10,994 bases of DNA from positions 1 through 10,994 of the forward strand of contig CAMIMK010000077.1 of NCBI GenBank assembly GCA_946221765.1, in the 5' to 3' direction. The notes under the pieces are model-generated. The model saw only the letters and a list, made by a program, of their open reading frames with translations. It had not been told where the DNA came from and searched no databases. Of this stretch, positions 4,808 through 10,737 are shown in pieces. The DNA comes from an uncultured Rhodovulum sp. (lineage in GTDB: Bacteria; Pseudomonadota; Alphaproteobacteria; Rhodobacterales; Rhodobacteraceae). The number at the start of each line of letters is the position of its first letter. Position 1 is the first letter of the stretch. Both the position numbers and the translations under genes were made by a program.

Positions 4808-7339
4808 TCACCCGGTGCCGGCCCGGGACCCGATCGCGCGATGGATCGCCGCGACGAGGCTGTCGCGGTCGTAGGGCTTGCGCACCACGGGCACGTCGAA
4901 CCCGCGCACCAGCCCGTCCTCTCCATAGCCGGTGGCGAAGACAAAGGACACGCCCCGGCGCACCAGCTCCTCGGCCACCGGAAGCGACGTGTCCTGCCCG
5001 ATGTTCACATCGAGCACCGCGACATCGGGGGAACCCTCGCGCAACCGCGCCCGGATCTCGGCGAGCGTGCTCGTGGTCGTGACCGCCGCCCCGGCATCGC
5101 CCAGCATCGACTCGGCATCCATCGCGATCAGGAGCTGGTCCTCGAGCAGCAGCACCCGCAGGCCCTCGGGCAGGCGGTCACTGGCAGGGGGCGCCGCCGT
5201 CGGTGTCGCCCCCCGATCAGGCTCCACCTCGGGGGTGATCGTCACATGCTTTCGGGGCAGCAGAAACCGCGCGACGAGCCCCTCGGGCTCGAACCGCACC
5301 GCGCTCTCGCCGCCCAGGTCGTAGGGGATCGAGCGATCGATCAGCGCCGTGCCGAAACCGGTGCGGTCCGGCCGGGCGACCGGCGGGCCGCCGCGCTCGC
5401 GCCATTCGATCTCGACGTCGCCGCCGACATCGCGCCAGAGCAGGTCGAGACTCCCCCCCTCGACGGAAAGCGCCCCGTATTTCGCCGCATTGGTCGCAAG
5501 TTCGTGCAGGACAAGCGCCATGACGGAAAAGCTGCGGCTGTCGAGCCAGACCTCCGGCCCCCGGAACAGCACGCCCCCCTGCCCGCGATAGGGGCCGAGT
5601 TCGGCGCCGACGAGATCGGACAGCCGCCCCCCGTCGCCACCGCGGGCCACCTGGTCATGGGCGAAGGCAAGCGCCTGGATGCGACCGCGGAGCGACTCCA
5701 CATGTTCCTCCAGGCTGCGCCCCTGCTGCACCGGATGCCCGACCAGCGAGCGGATGACCGCGAGGATGTTCTTGACGCGGTGGTTCAGCTCCTCGTTCAG
5801 CATCCTCTGGCGGAATTCGGCGCGGTTGCGCTCCTCGGCCATCGCCTCGTTGTGGCGCAGCACGACCTCCACCGTCGCCGCCCGGGTCGCCTCGGCGATG
5901 TCGATGTCGGATTGCGTCCAGGGCTGGGCCTGCCGTTCGACGGTCTGCTTCCAGATCGCGAAGCTCTTGCGCGGCGTCAGCCGGTCGCCGAGCGCCCCGC
6001 TCTGATAGGTCTTCTCGGGATTGCCCGCCCAGCTGAGGGTCTGAATGATTTCCTTGCGGAAGAAGAACAGCCAGTCTCGGGGAGACTGCGACAGCGGCAC
6101 GGCGAGCAGACCGGACGCCTCCCCCTGATAGTCGAGCGCCGGCGGAAAATGCCGGCTCAGCGCATGCGTGCTCCAGACCGTGCCCTCTGCCTTGCGTCCC
6201 ACCATCCCGGCAAGGTCGGGAATGGCCTCGGGCGGCGGCGTGACGCCCACGGCGCTCCACCGCCCGCCGAACCAGAGCCCGGCGCCGTCGCAGTGCAGCA
6301 GGTTGCGGAAGTCCGTCAGGCTCTCGCGGAGCACGGTCTCGATCTCGAGGCCTTCGGACGCGAGGCGCAGGAAGCGGTCAAGCCGGCGCCGTGCCTCCTG
6401 CGCGTCATGCAGGCTGCGCTTCTGCTTGAGCGCGTGGAGATGCAGCGAGAAGAACTGCCCGAACAGCTCGGAGGCGATCCGCTCCGACATCGTCAGGACG
6501 CGCGGCACGTAATGATGGCAGGCGATCAGCCCCCAGAGCCGCCCCTCGACGATCACGGAGATCGACATGGAGGCCGCGACGCCCATGTTGCGCAGGTATT
6601 CGCAATGGATCGGCGAGACGCTGCGCAGATAGGCGAGCGACAGGTCGAGCGGCTCTCCCTCGGCGTCGATTTCGGGCAGGATCGGGACCCGCGGCGCGTC
6701 CACGTCCGAGATGACGCGCAGCGTGTTGCGCAGGTAGAGCTCGCGTGCCTGGGCCGGGATGTCGCTGGCCGGGAAGTACTGGCCGAGAAAGCTCTCAAGG
6801 TCGGGCCGGCGGGTCTCGCTCACCACCTTGCCCGCACCGTCAGCCTCGAAACGATAGATCATGACCCGGTCGTAGCCGAGCAGCGCATGGGCGATGCGGG
6901 CCGAGCGGGAGATGAACTGGTCGATATCGTAGATCTCGCTGATCCGGCCGATCAGCTCCCGGGCACGATGGAGCGGCTCCGCCGGGGGCCCTGCGGGCTC
7001 GAACTCAAGGATCGCGCCGGCACCGCTCTGGTGCACCGCCACGTCGAAGCAACGCCCCGACTGAACCGGATGCCCGAGCAGCACCGCACTCCGCCCGCGC
7101 GGGGCAATGAGAAGGGCGTTGCGCAGGTCATGGACGGCCTGTGCCCCGATGAGATCGACCAGCGGCCGGTCGTTCAGATCGCCCGTGAGGCCGAGCATGT
7201 CGGCGGCATTGGCGGAATGGCGCAGCACGGTCGCCGCCGTCGCGTCGCAGGCAAGCAGGCATCCGTAGCTCTGGATCGATCCGGGAATGTGGATGGGCTC
7301 ACGGTCGCAGTTGCCAAGATCGACCTGGTCAGACGACAT
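4808..7339 (-). CDS. bphP: Bacteriophytochrome hybrid HWE histidine kinase with receiver
   Basis: 843 residues: a biliverdin-binding red/far-red photoreceptor kinase. In order: PAS (about 1-110) with NCDREPIHIPGSIQ and the chromophore-attaching Cys11; GAF (about 130-305) with PASDIP (190-195, Asp193) and SPIHCEYLRNMGV (His245) at the chromophore; PHY (about 325-500) with the tongue motif PRKSF (456-460). The HWE-type kinase follows (about 505-700), with phosphoacceptor His520 in ELNHRVKN, N-box Asn617 in LHELATNAAKYGAL, and the defining W646-R-E648. A linker of about 25 residues leads to a receiver domain (725-843) with acidic Glu733/Asp734, phosphoacceptor Asp777, Thr803 and Lys821. ATG 7339 is supported by GGAGG 6 bases upstream and by the motif register. 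An ATG at 7819 in the same frame is rejected, because that stretch codes bphO in another frame. The start overlaps the bphO end by 11 bases. No output partner is encoded in the window. Confidence 0.95.
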   Translation of the reverse strand: MSSDQVDLGNCDREPIHIPGSIQSYGCLLACDATAATVLRHSANAADMLGLTGDLNDRPLVDLIGAQAVHDLRNALLIAPRGRSAVLLGHPVQSGRCFDVAVHQSGAGAILEFEPAGPPAEPLHRARELIGRISEIYDIDQFISRSARIAHALLGYDRVMIYRFEADGAGKVVSETRRPDLESFLGQYFPASDIPAQARELYLRNTLRVISDVDAPRVPILPEIDAEGEPLDLSLAYLRSVSPIHCEYLRNMGVAASMSISVIVEGRLWGLIACHHYVPRVLTMSERIASELFGQFFSLHLHALKQKRSLHDAQEARRRLDRFLRLASEGLEIETVLRESLTDFRNLLHCDGAGLWFGGRWSAVGVTPPPEAIPDLAGMVGRKAEGTVWSTHALSRHFPPALDYQGEASGLLAVPLSQSPRDWLFFFRKEIIQTLSWAGNPEKTYQSGALGDRLTPRKSFAIWKQTVERQAQPWTQSDIDIAEATRAATVEVVLRHNEAMAEERNRAEFRQRMLNEELNHRVKNILAVIRSLVGHPVQQGRSLEEHVESLRGRIQALAFAHDQVARGGDGGRLSDLVGAELGPYRGQGGVLFRGPEVWLDSRSFSVMALVLHELATNAAKYGALSVEGGSLDLLWRDVGGDVEIEWRERGGPPVARPDRTGFGTALIDRSIPYDLGGESAVRFEPEGLVARFLLPRKHVTITPEVEPDRGATPTAAPPASDRLPEGLRVLLLEDQLLIAMDAESMLGDAGAAVTTTSTLAEIRARLREGSPDVAVLDVNIGQDTSLPVAEELVRRGVSFVFATGYGEDGLVRGFDVPVVRKPYDRDSLVAAIHRAIGSRAGTG

Positions 7340-7886
7340 CGGCCGCCTCCATCGCCTGTTGCGCGAGCGCGAAGGCCGCATCCGCGGCGGCTGCCGCCGC
7401 ACCATCGTCGAAGGGGGCCACTGTCTCCAGATGCCGGCAGAAGCTCTGCCAGCGTCCCGGCTCGAGCGTCTGGGCGGCAAGATGGCGCGCCCCATGCCCG
7501 GCATGGAACCCCAGCGCCCGCGCCTGTCGCTGGAGGATCTGCGCCCCGAGGGCAGAGCCCTCCAGCACATAGGCAAGGCCGAGCCACTGCGAGCCGCAGG
7601 CCGGCGGGAAAGCTCGAAGAGGCGGAACCGGATCCAGGTTAAGATCGGACATGTCGGCAGCAAGCAATAGGGCGATCGGCTGCGGCATCCAGTCCCCTGG
7701 CGCGCCTTTTTCGCCAAGCGCCTGCTCCACGGCAGCCCGGAAGGCCGCCAGCCCCCGGAGGTAGCGGCCATAGCCCGCGACGGACTCGAACGTCCCGATC
7801 GCCGCATCGAGCGCCGCATGCCGGACAGCTGTCCGGGCGCGCAGCCGGAAGCGCCGTGACTCCGGCCGCAGTGGAGGCGGGATCAG
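7329..7886 (-). CDS. bphO: Biliverdin-producing heme oxygenase
   Basis: 185 residues if begun at CTG 7886. It opens heme to biliverdin, the chromophore of the phytochrome encoded next. The distal-helix signature QWLGLAYVLEGSALG (100-114) is clear, and RARTAVRHAALDAAIG (16-31) carries the expected proximal His23. The first ATG/GTG/TTG start in this frame is GTG 7730, which would give only 133 residues and remove the proximal-His helix. Upstream of it the frame continues with family-like sequence but has no ATG, GTG or TTG before the in-frame TGA inside the NYN gene. The best start is CTG 7886: it overlaps the NYN stop as CTGA and follows GGAGG by 4 bases. A sequencing error is the alternative. 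The end overlaps bphP by 11 bases, so the pair is co-translated. Confidence 0.85.
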   Translation of the reverse strand: MIPPPLRPESRRFRLRARTAVRHAALDAAIGTFESVAGYGRYLRGLAAFRAAVEQALGEKGAPGDWMPQPIALLLAADMSDLNLDPVPPLRAFPPACGSQWLGLAYVLEGSALGAQILQRQARALGFHAGHGARHLAAQTLEPGRWQSFCRHLETVAPFDDGAAAAAADAAFALAQQAMEAADVV

Positions 7887-8458
7887 TCGTCCTCCGCCGC
7901 CGCCGAAACCGGCGCAGCCGCGACATCGCCCCGGGGTGGGCGGCCGATCACCTCGCGCAGTTCATCGAGCTCGATGAAATTGTCCGACTGGCGCCGGAGC
8001 TCGTCCGCGATCATCGGCGGCGAGGTGCGGATCGTCGAGACCACCGAAACCCGCACGCCCTGCCGCTGCAGCGATTCGACGAGCGGCCGGAAGTCGCCGT
8101 CGCCGGAGAAGAGCACGATATGGTCGACATGCGGCGCGATCTCCATCGCATTGACCGCCAGTTCGATGTCCATGTTGCCCTTCACCTTGCGCCGGCCAGT
8201 CGAGTCCGTGAACTCCTTTGCCGGCTTGGTGACCATGGCAAAACCGTTATAGTTCAACCAGTCAACGAGGGGGCGTATCGGCGAATATTCATCGGTCTCC
8301 AGCAATGCGGTGTAATAGAATGCGCGCAGCAACTTGCCCCGACGCATGAACTCCGTGCGCAGGAGCTTGTAGTCGATGTCGAAGCCGAGAGCCCGCGCGG
8401 CGGCATAGAGGTTGGCGCCGTCGATGAATAGGGCCAGCCGCTCGTCACGATAAAACAT
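7883..8458 (-). CDS. NYN (LabA/DUF88) domain protein, putative ribonuclease
   Basis: 191 residues. The NYN domain is a PIN-like metal-dependent nuclease fold. The acidic site residues are visible: Asp13 and Asn16 (FIDGANLY), Asp97 (KGNMDIELAVNAM), and Asp120 and Asp122 (FSGDGDF). A DSTGRRKVKG loop precedes the second Asp, as in the LabA/DUF88 group. The last 20 or so residues are Ala/Pro-rich and acidic (AEDD) and probably disordered. Family members are thought to act on RNA, but the substrate here is unknown. ATG 8458 has GGGAGA 8 bases upstream. The stop codon overlaps the proposed CTG start of bphO by 3 bases, so the gene probably heads the nyn-bphO-bphP transcript. It is divergent from folK. 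Confidence 0.92.
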   Translation of the reverse strand: MFYRDERLALFIDGANLYAAARALGFDIDYKLLRTEFMRRGKLLRAFYYTALLETDEYSPIRPLVDWLNYNGFAMVTKPAKEFTDSTGRRKVKGNMDIELAVNAMEIAPHVDHIVLFSGDGDFRPLVESLQRQGVRVSVVSTIRTSPPMIADELRRQSDNFIELDELREVIGRPPRGDVAAAPVSAAAEDD

Positions 8459-8480
8459 CCGCTCAATCTCCCATGCGGAT

Positions 8481-8500
8481 AAAACCCGGCTCTGTGCCGG
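8481..8500 (-). promoter_or_regulatory. Terminator-like hairpin in the NYN gene leader
   Basis: On the minus strand CCGGC (8500-8496), loop ACAGA, GCCGG (8490-8486), then G and TTTT (8484-8481). It lies between the likely -10 box and the Shine-Dalgarno (8472-8467). The stem is only 5 bp, so termination would be partial at best. No gene ends here in this direction, which points to a leader element if it is functional. Confidence 0.3.
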
Positions 8501-8513
8501 TCGGATCGCGATG

Positions 8514-8542
8514 GTTATAGGATCATGGCCGATCGGGCGAAA
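8514..8542 (-). promoter_or_regulatory. Possible promoter of the NYN gene block
   Basis: TATAAC (8519-8514, minus) matches the -10 consensus at five of six positions. TTTCGC (8542-8537) lies 17 bases upstream, a weak -35. Transcription would begin near 8507, giving a leader of about 50 bases before ATG 8458. Confidence 0.4.
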
Positions 8543-8549
8543 GTCCCTT

Positions 8550-8571
8550 AAACGGAACTAGTGAACCGTTT
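8550..8571. promoter_or_regulatory. Inverted repeat between folK and the NYN gene
   Basis: AAACGG (8550-8555) and CCGTTT (8566-8571) form a 6-bp inverted repeat with a 10-base spacer, one turn apart in centre-to-centre phasing. It lies upstream of both divergent genes, just beyond the -35 side of the NYN promoter candidate. It could be an operator for a dimeric regulator; no known consensus is recognised. Confidence 0.25.
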
Positions 8572-8587
8572 CAGCTGGTGTTTTCCG

Positions 8588-9160
8588 ATGGCACAGGCCT
8601 GCTTCGTGTATCTTGTCGCCCTGGGCTCCAACCAGCCCTCACCTGCCGGCCCTCCCCGCGAGACGCTTGAGGCAGCCCTGGGGCAATTGGCGGCGCGGGG
8701 CCTTTCTGTCGTCGCGCGCAGCCGATGGTTTCGGACCGACGCCTATCCACCTGGGTCCGGCCCGGATTTCGTCAATGGCGCCGCGCGGCTTTCCGGCAGG
8801 CTGGAGCCCGAGGCCGTGCTGGCAGCCCTGCATGCGGTGGAGGAGGACCTCGGCCGGACGCGGACGCTCCGCTGGGGCGCGCGCAGCTGCGACCTCGACC
8901 TTCTGGCCGCGGGCACGCACTGCCGGCCGGATGTGGAGACGGTGCGCAGATGGATCGGGGATGAGCAGGCGGCGGCCGGCCAGGCCACGCCTCCCGGGCT
9001 CGTCCTGCCGCATCCCCGCCTGCAGGACCGCGCGTTCGTGCTGGTGCCACTGGCGGAAATCGCGCCGGACTGGCGGCACCCGGTTCTCGGCGCAACCGTT
9101 GCGGAGCTTCTGGCGCGACGGCCCGAGGCCGAGCGCGACGCGGTGGTGCCGCTGGCCTGA
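8588..9160 (+). CDS. folK: 2-amino-4-hydroxy-6-hydroxymethyldihydropteridine diphosphokinase
   Basis: 190 residues. FolK (HPPK) transfers diphosphate from ATP to 6-hydroxymethyl-dihydropterin, a step in folate synthesis. Signatures are the N-terminal ALGSN (11-15), RSRWFRT (44-50), GPDFVNGAA (58-66), and the RTLRWGARSCDLDLL block (92-106), in which Asp102 and Asp104 bind the two Mg ions. LPHPRLQDRAFVLVPLAEI closes the domain. An in-frame GTG at 8561 would add 9 residues (MNRFSWCFP). ATG 8588 places ALGSN at the usual distance from the start, though neither start has a good Shine-Dalgarno. The gene is divergent from the NYN gene and convergent with fliQ, with 17 bases between stop codons. Confidence 0.95.
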   Translation: MAQACFVYLVALGSNQPSPAGPPRETLEAALGQLAARGLSVVARSRWFRTDAYPPGSGPDFVNGAARLSGRLEPEAVLAALHAVEEDLGRTRTLRWGARSCDLDLLAAGTHCRPDVETVRRWIGDEQAAAGQATPPGLVLPHPRLQDRAFVLVPLAEIAPDWRHPVLGATVAELLARRPEAERDAVVPLA

Positions 9161-9169
9161 AGACGGTGG

Positions 9170-9181
9170 CTGAGGCCTCAG
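9170..9181. repeat. Perfect 12-base palindrome at the folK/fliQ convergence
   Basis: CTGAGGCCTCAG is self-complementary over 12 bases and includes the fliQ stop codon (9178-9180). With no loop it cannot form a stable terminator hairpin by itself, and it may be chance. Confidence 0.3.
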
Positions 9182-9444
9182 GGGCCGACGACCATCGGAA
9201 TGATCTGGTCCTGGTAGAAGCGGACGATCGTCGCGCCCGAGAAGCTCATCGTGATCCAGAAGACTGCGAGGATCGCCCCGAGCTTCGGCACGAAGGTCAG
9301 GGTCATCTCCTGCACGGAGGTCAGCGCCTGGACGAGGCCGATCGCCAGACCGACGATCAGCGCCACGGCGAGGATGGGCGTCGAGACGATCAGGGCCGTC
9401 CAGAGCGCCGAGCGCAGGATGTCGAGCAGCATCGCCTCGGTCAC
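9178..9444 (-). CDS. fliQ: Flagellar biosynthesis protein FliQ
   Basis: 88 residues, the normal size. FliQ is an inner-membrane part of the flagellar type III export gate, together with FliP and FliR. Two hydrophobic segments are clear: about 14-42 (LWTALIVSTPILAVALIVGL and following) and about 50-85. Between them is the conserved LVQALTSVQEMTLTFVPKL loop. The start is GTG 9444, with GGAGG 6 bases upstream; the ATG at 9432 would be too far from it. The Shine-Dalgarno lies within a long inverted repeat (9446-9491). It is the last gene of the minus-strand flagellar run. fliP and fliR are not in the window. Confidence 0.95.
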   Translation of the reverse strand: MTEAMLLDILRSALWTALIVSTPILAVALIVGLAIGLVQALTSVQEMTLTFVPKLGAILAVFWITMSFSGATIVRFYQDQIIPMVVGP

Positions 9445-9445
9445 G

Positions 9446-9491
9446 GCGCGCCTCCGGCAAATTCGGAAAAAGGGGGGAGAGGGAGGCGCGC
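9446..9491 (-). promoter_or_regulatory. Inverted repeat sequestering the fliQ Shine-Dalgarno
   Basis: On the minus strand GCGCGCCTCC (9491-9482) pairs perfectly with GGAGGCGCGC (9455-9446) across a 26-nt pyrimidine-rich loop. The right arm contains the fliQ Shine-Dalgarno GGAGG and ends one base before the GTG start. The left arm begins 5 bases after the fliE stop. A ribosome finishing fliE would cover the left arm and free the Shine-Dalgarno. This arrangement would couple fliQ translation to fliE translation; the function is inferred. Confidence 0.5.
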
Positions 9492-9496
9492 GCCGG

Positions 9497-9826
9497 TCAG
9501 ACCGGCATGCGCAGGATCTCCTGATAGGCCTCGACGACCTTGTCGCGGACGGCGACCGCGGTCTGCACGGCCAGTTCCGTCGCGGCGAGCGCCTCGACCA
9601 CCGCCTGGGGGTCGGCCCGGCCGGCGAGGCCCGCCTTCACCGTCTCCTCGCCCTGGCGCAGGGTCTCGGTGAAATCGGTGGCCGCGGTGCGGAAGGCCTC
9701 GGCCGCCTGCCCGACCGTCGTGCGGCCGTCGCCGCCGCCGCCGTTGCCGCCGGTCCCCGCAACCGGGCGGGCGGCGGACTGCACCTGGGAATAGAGCTGC
9801 GAGGCGAGGGTGGCTTTCACGTCCAT
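9497..9826 (-). CDS. fliE: Flagellar hook-basal body protein FliE
   Basis: 109 residues. FliE joins the MS ring and export gate to the proximal rod. The C-terminal half is typical: FRTAATDFTETLRQGEETVKAGLAG, then EALAATELAVQTAVAVRDKVVEAYQEILRMPV, the family's characteristic ending. The N-terminal part has a Gly-rich linker (about 24-33, from a GCC-repeat stretch), probably flexible. ATG 9826 follows AAGGA by 8 bases. It lies 14 bases after flgC and 52 bases before fliQ on one transcript. Confidence 0.93.
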   Translation of the reverse strand: MDVKATLASQLYSQVQSAARPVAGTGGNGGGGDGRTTVGQAAEAFRTAATDFTETLRQGEETVKAGLAGRADPQAVVEALAATELAVQTAVAVRDKVVEAYQEILRMPV

Positions 9827-9840
9827 GGGGGCGATCCTTG

Positions 9841-10233
9841 TCAGCGGCGCAGGAGTTCGAGCAGCGAGGCCGCCATCTGGCGGGCCTGGTCGAACATGCG
9901 GAGGTTGGCGTCATAGGAGCGGCTGGCTTCGCGCGCGTCGGCGATCTCCACGACGAGATCGACGTTCGAGCTGTCGTAGTAACCGTCGGGACCGGCCATC
10001 GGGTGGCTCGGGTCGTAGACGCGGCGCAGCTCGGCCTTGCTGAGCTCCAGCGGGCCGGTGGCCACGGCGCGGGTGTCGTTGGCGCGGTCGAAGGTCTCCT
10101 CGAAGGAGACCGTCTTGCGGTGGAAACCGGGGGTGTCGACGTTGGCGATATTCTCGGAGCTGAGGCGCAGGCGTGCAGCCTGGGCCCGCATGCCGCTCGC
10201 CGCCGCCGCCATGGTCCGCATCGTCTCGTTCAT
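9841..10233 (-). CDS. flgC: Flagellar basal-body rod protein FlgC
   Basis: 130 residues, close to the usual 130-140. FlgC is a proximal rod subunit exported by the flagellar type III system. The N-terminal rod motif is SSENIANVDTPGFHRKTVSF (25-44). The middle carries YDPSHPMAGPDGYYDSSNVDLVVEIADA, and the C-terminal helix is EASRSYDANLRMFDQARQMAASLLELL, which forms the coiled-coil core with the N-terminal helix. ATG 10233 has GAGG 9 bases upstream, overlapping the flgB stop region. The gap from flgB is 11 bases. Confidence 0.95.
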   Translation of the reverse strand: MNETMRTMAAAASGMRAQAARLRLSSENIANVDTPGFHRKTVSFEETFDRANDTRAVATGPLELSKAELRRVYDPSHPMAGPDGYYDSSNVDLVVEIADAREASRSYDANLRMFDQARQMAASLLELLRR

Positions 10234-10244
10234 GGTTGGGATCC

Positions 10245-10640
10245 TCAGCCGTTCTTGCCGATCGCGGTCCGCAGGATCGCAAGCGACTTCGAATAGACGC
10301 CAAGCGCGAGGTCGTGGGTCTGGCGGGTGTCGGCCGCCCGCGTCATCTGGTCCTCCAGCGACACGGTGTTGCCGTTCGGCGTCTCCGCCCCGAAGGCCGT
10401 GACCTCCTGCGCCTCGAAGCCGCTCGGATCCGCGCCGAAGGCGATATGGCCGGGCCGCGTCGTGCGCGCGGTGAAGGCCGCTGCCTGCGAACCGAGGGCC
10501 GTCTCGAAATCGGGAAGGTCGCGGGCACGATAGCCCGGCGTATCCGCCTGGGCGATGTTCTCGGCGATCACCTGTTGCCGGCTGCCGGCATAGGAGACGA
10601 GGCTGCTCGCCATCTTCAGGATGTTCAGGTTCAAATCCAT
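10245..10640 (-). CDS. flgB: Flagellar basal-body rod protein FlgB
   Basis: 131 residues, the usual size for this proximal rod protein. The rod motif VIAENIAQADTPGYRARDLPDFE is at 24-46. The C-terminal part SLEDQMTRAADTRQTHDLALGVYSKSLAILRTAIGKNG matches the FlgB end (VSLEDQM is characteristic). ATG 10640 has GGGAGA about 10 bases upstream. An upstream in-frame ATG would add residues that run through the intergenic region and overlap fliI, so it is rejected. flgB heads the run flgB-flgC-fliE-fliQ and is divergent from fliI. Confidence 0.95.
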   Translation of the reverse strand: MDLNLNILKMASSLVSYAGSRQQVIAENIAQADTPGYRARDLPDFETALGSQAAAFTARTTRPGHIAFGADPSGFEAQEVTAFGAETPNGNTVSLEDQMTRAADTRQTHDLALGVYSKSLAILRTAIGKNG

Positions 10641-10682
10641 GGCCGGTTTCTCCCGCCAACACTCGTACTCTCGAAACCCGGG

Positions 10683-10702
10683 CTTAACCCTTGTTGGTTG
10701 AG
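10683..10702. promoter_or_regulatory. Inverted repeat in the flgB/fliI divergent promoter region
   Basis: CTTAACC (10683-10689) and GGTTGAG (10696-10702) are an inverted repeat matching at six of seven positions, with a 6-base spacer. It lies near the middle of the 97-base region between the divergent flgB and fliI starts, where a shared operator would be expected. It is not a TTAA-N7-TTAA CtrA box, and no sigma-54 or sigma-28 consensus was found. Confidence 0.35.
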
Positions 10703-10737
10703 AAAGCGTAAGCAGCCTCCCGGAAAGCCGAACCCGC

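Noticed and set aside
4715..7642. 975-residue plus-strand open frame opposite bphP and bphO
   Set aside because: It lies fully antisense to genes with complete domain signatures. Long antisense frames are expected in GC-rich DNA, and its composition (Arg/His/Asp/Ala-rich with no recognisable motif) is that of a shadow.
7340..7819. 160-residue N-terminal extension of BphP from ATG 7819
   Set aside because: This stretch encodes heme oxygenase in another frame. The extension is Arg/Ser-rich, and bphP has a good Shine-Dalgarno and the correct motif spacing at 7339.
10683..10702. CtrA binding site
   Set aside because: TTAA is followed by TTGA after 10 bases, not TTAA after 7, so it does not fit the CtrA consensus. 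It is kept only as an unassigned inverted repeat.
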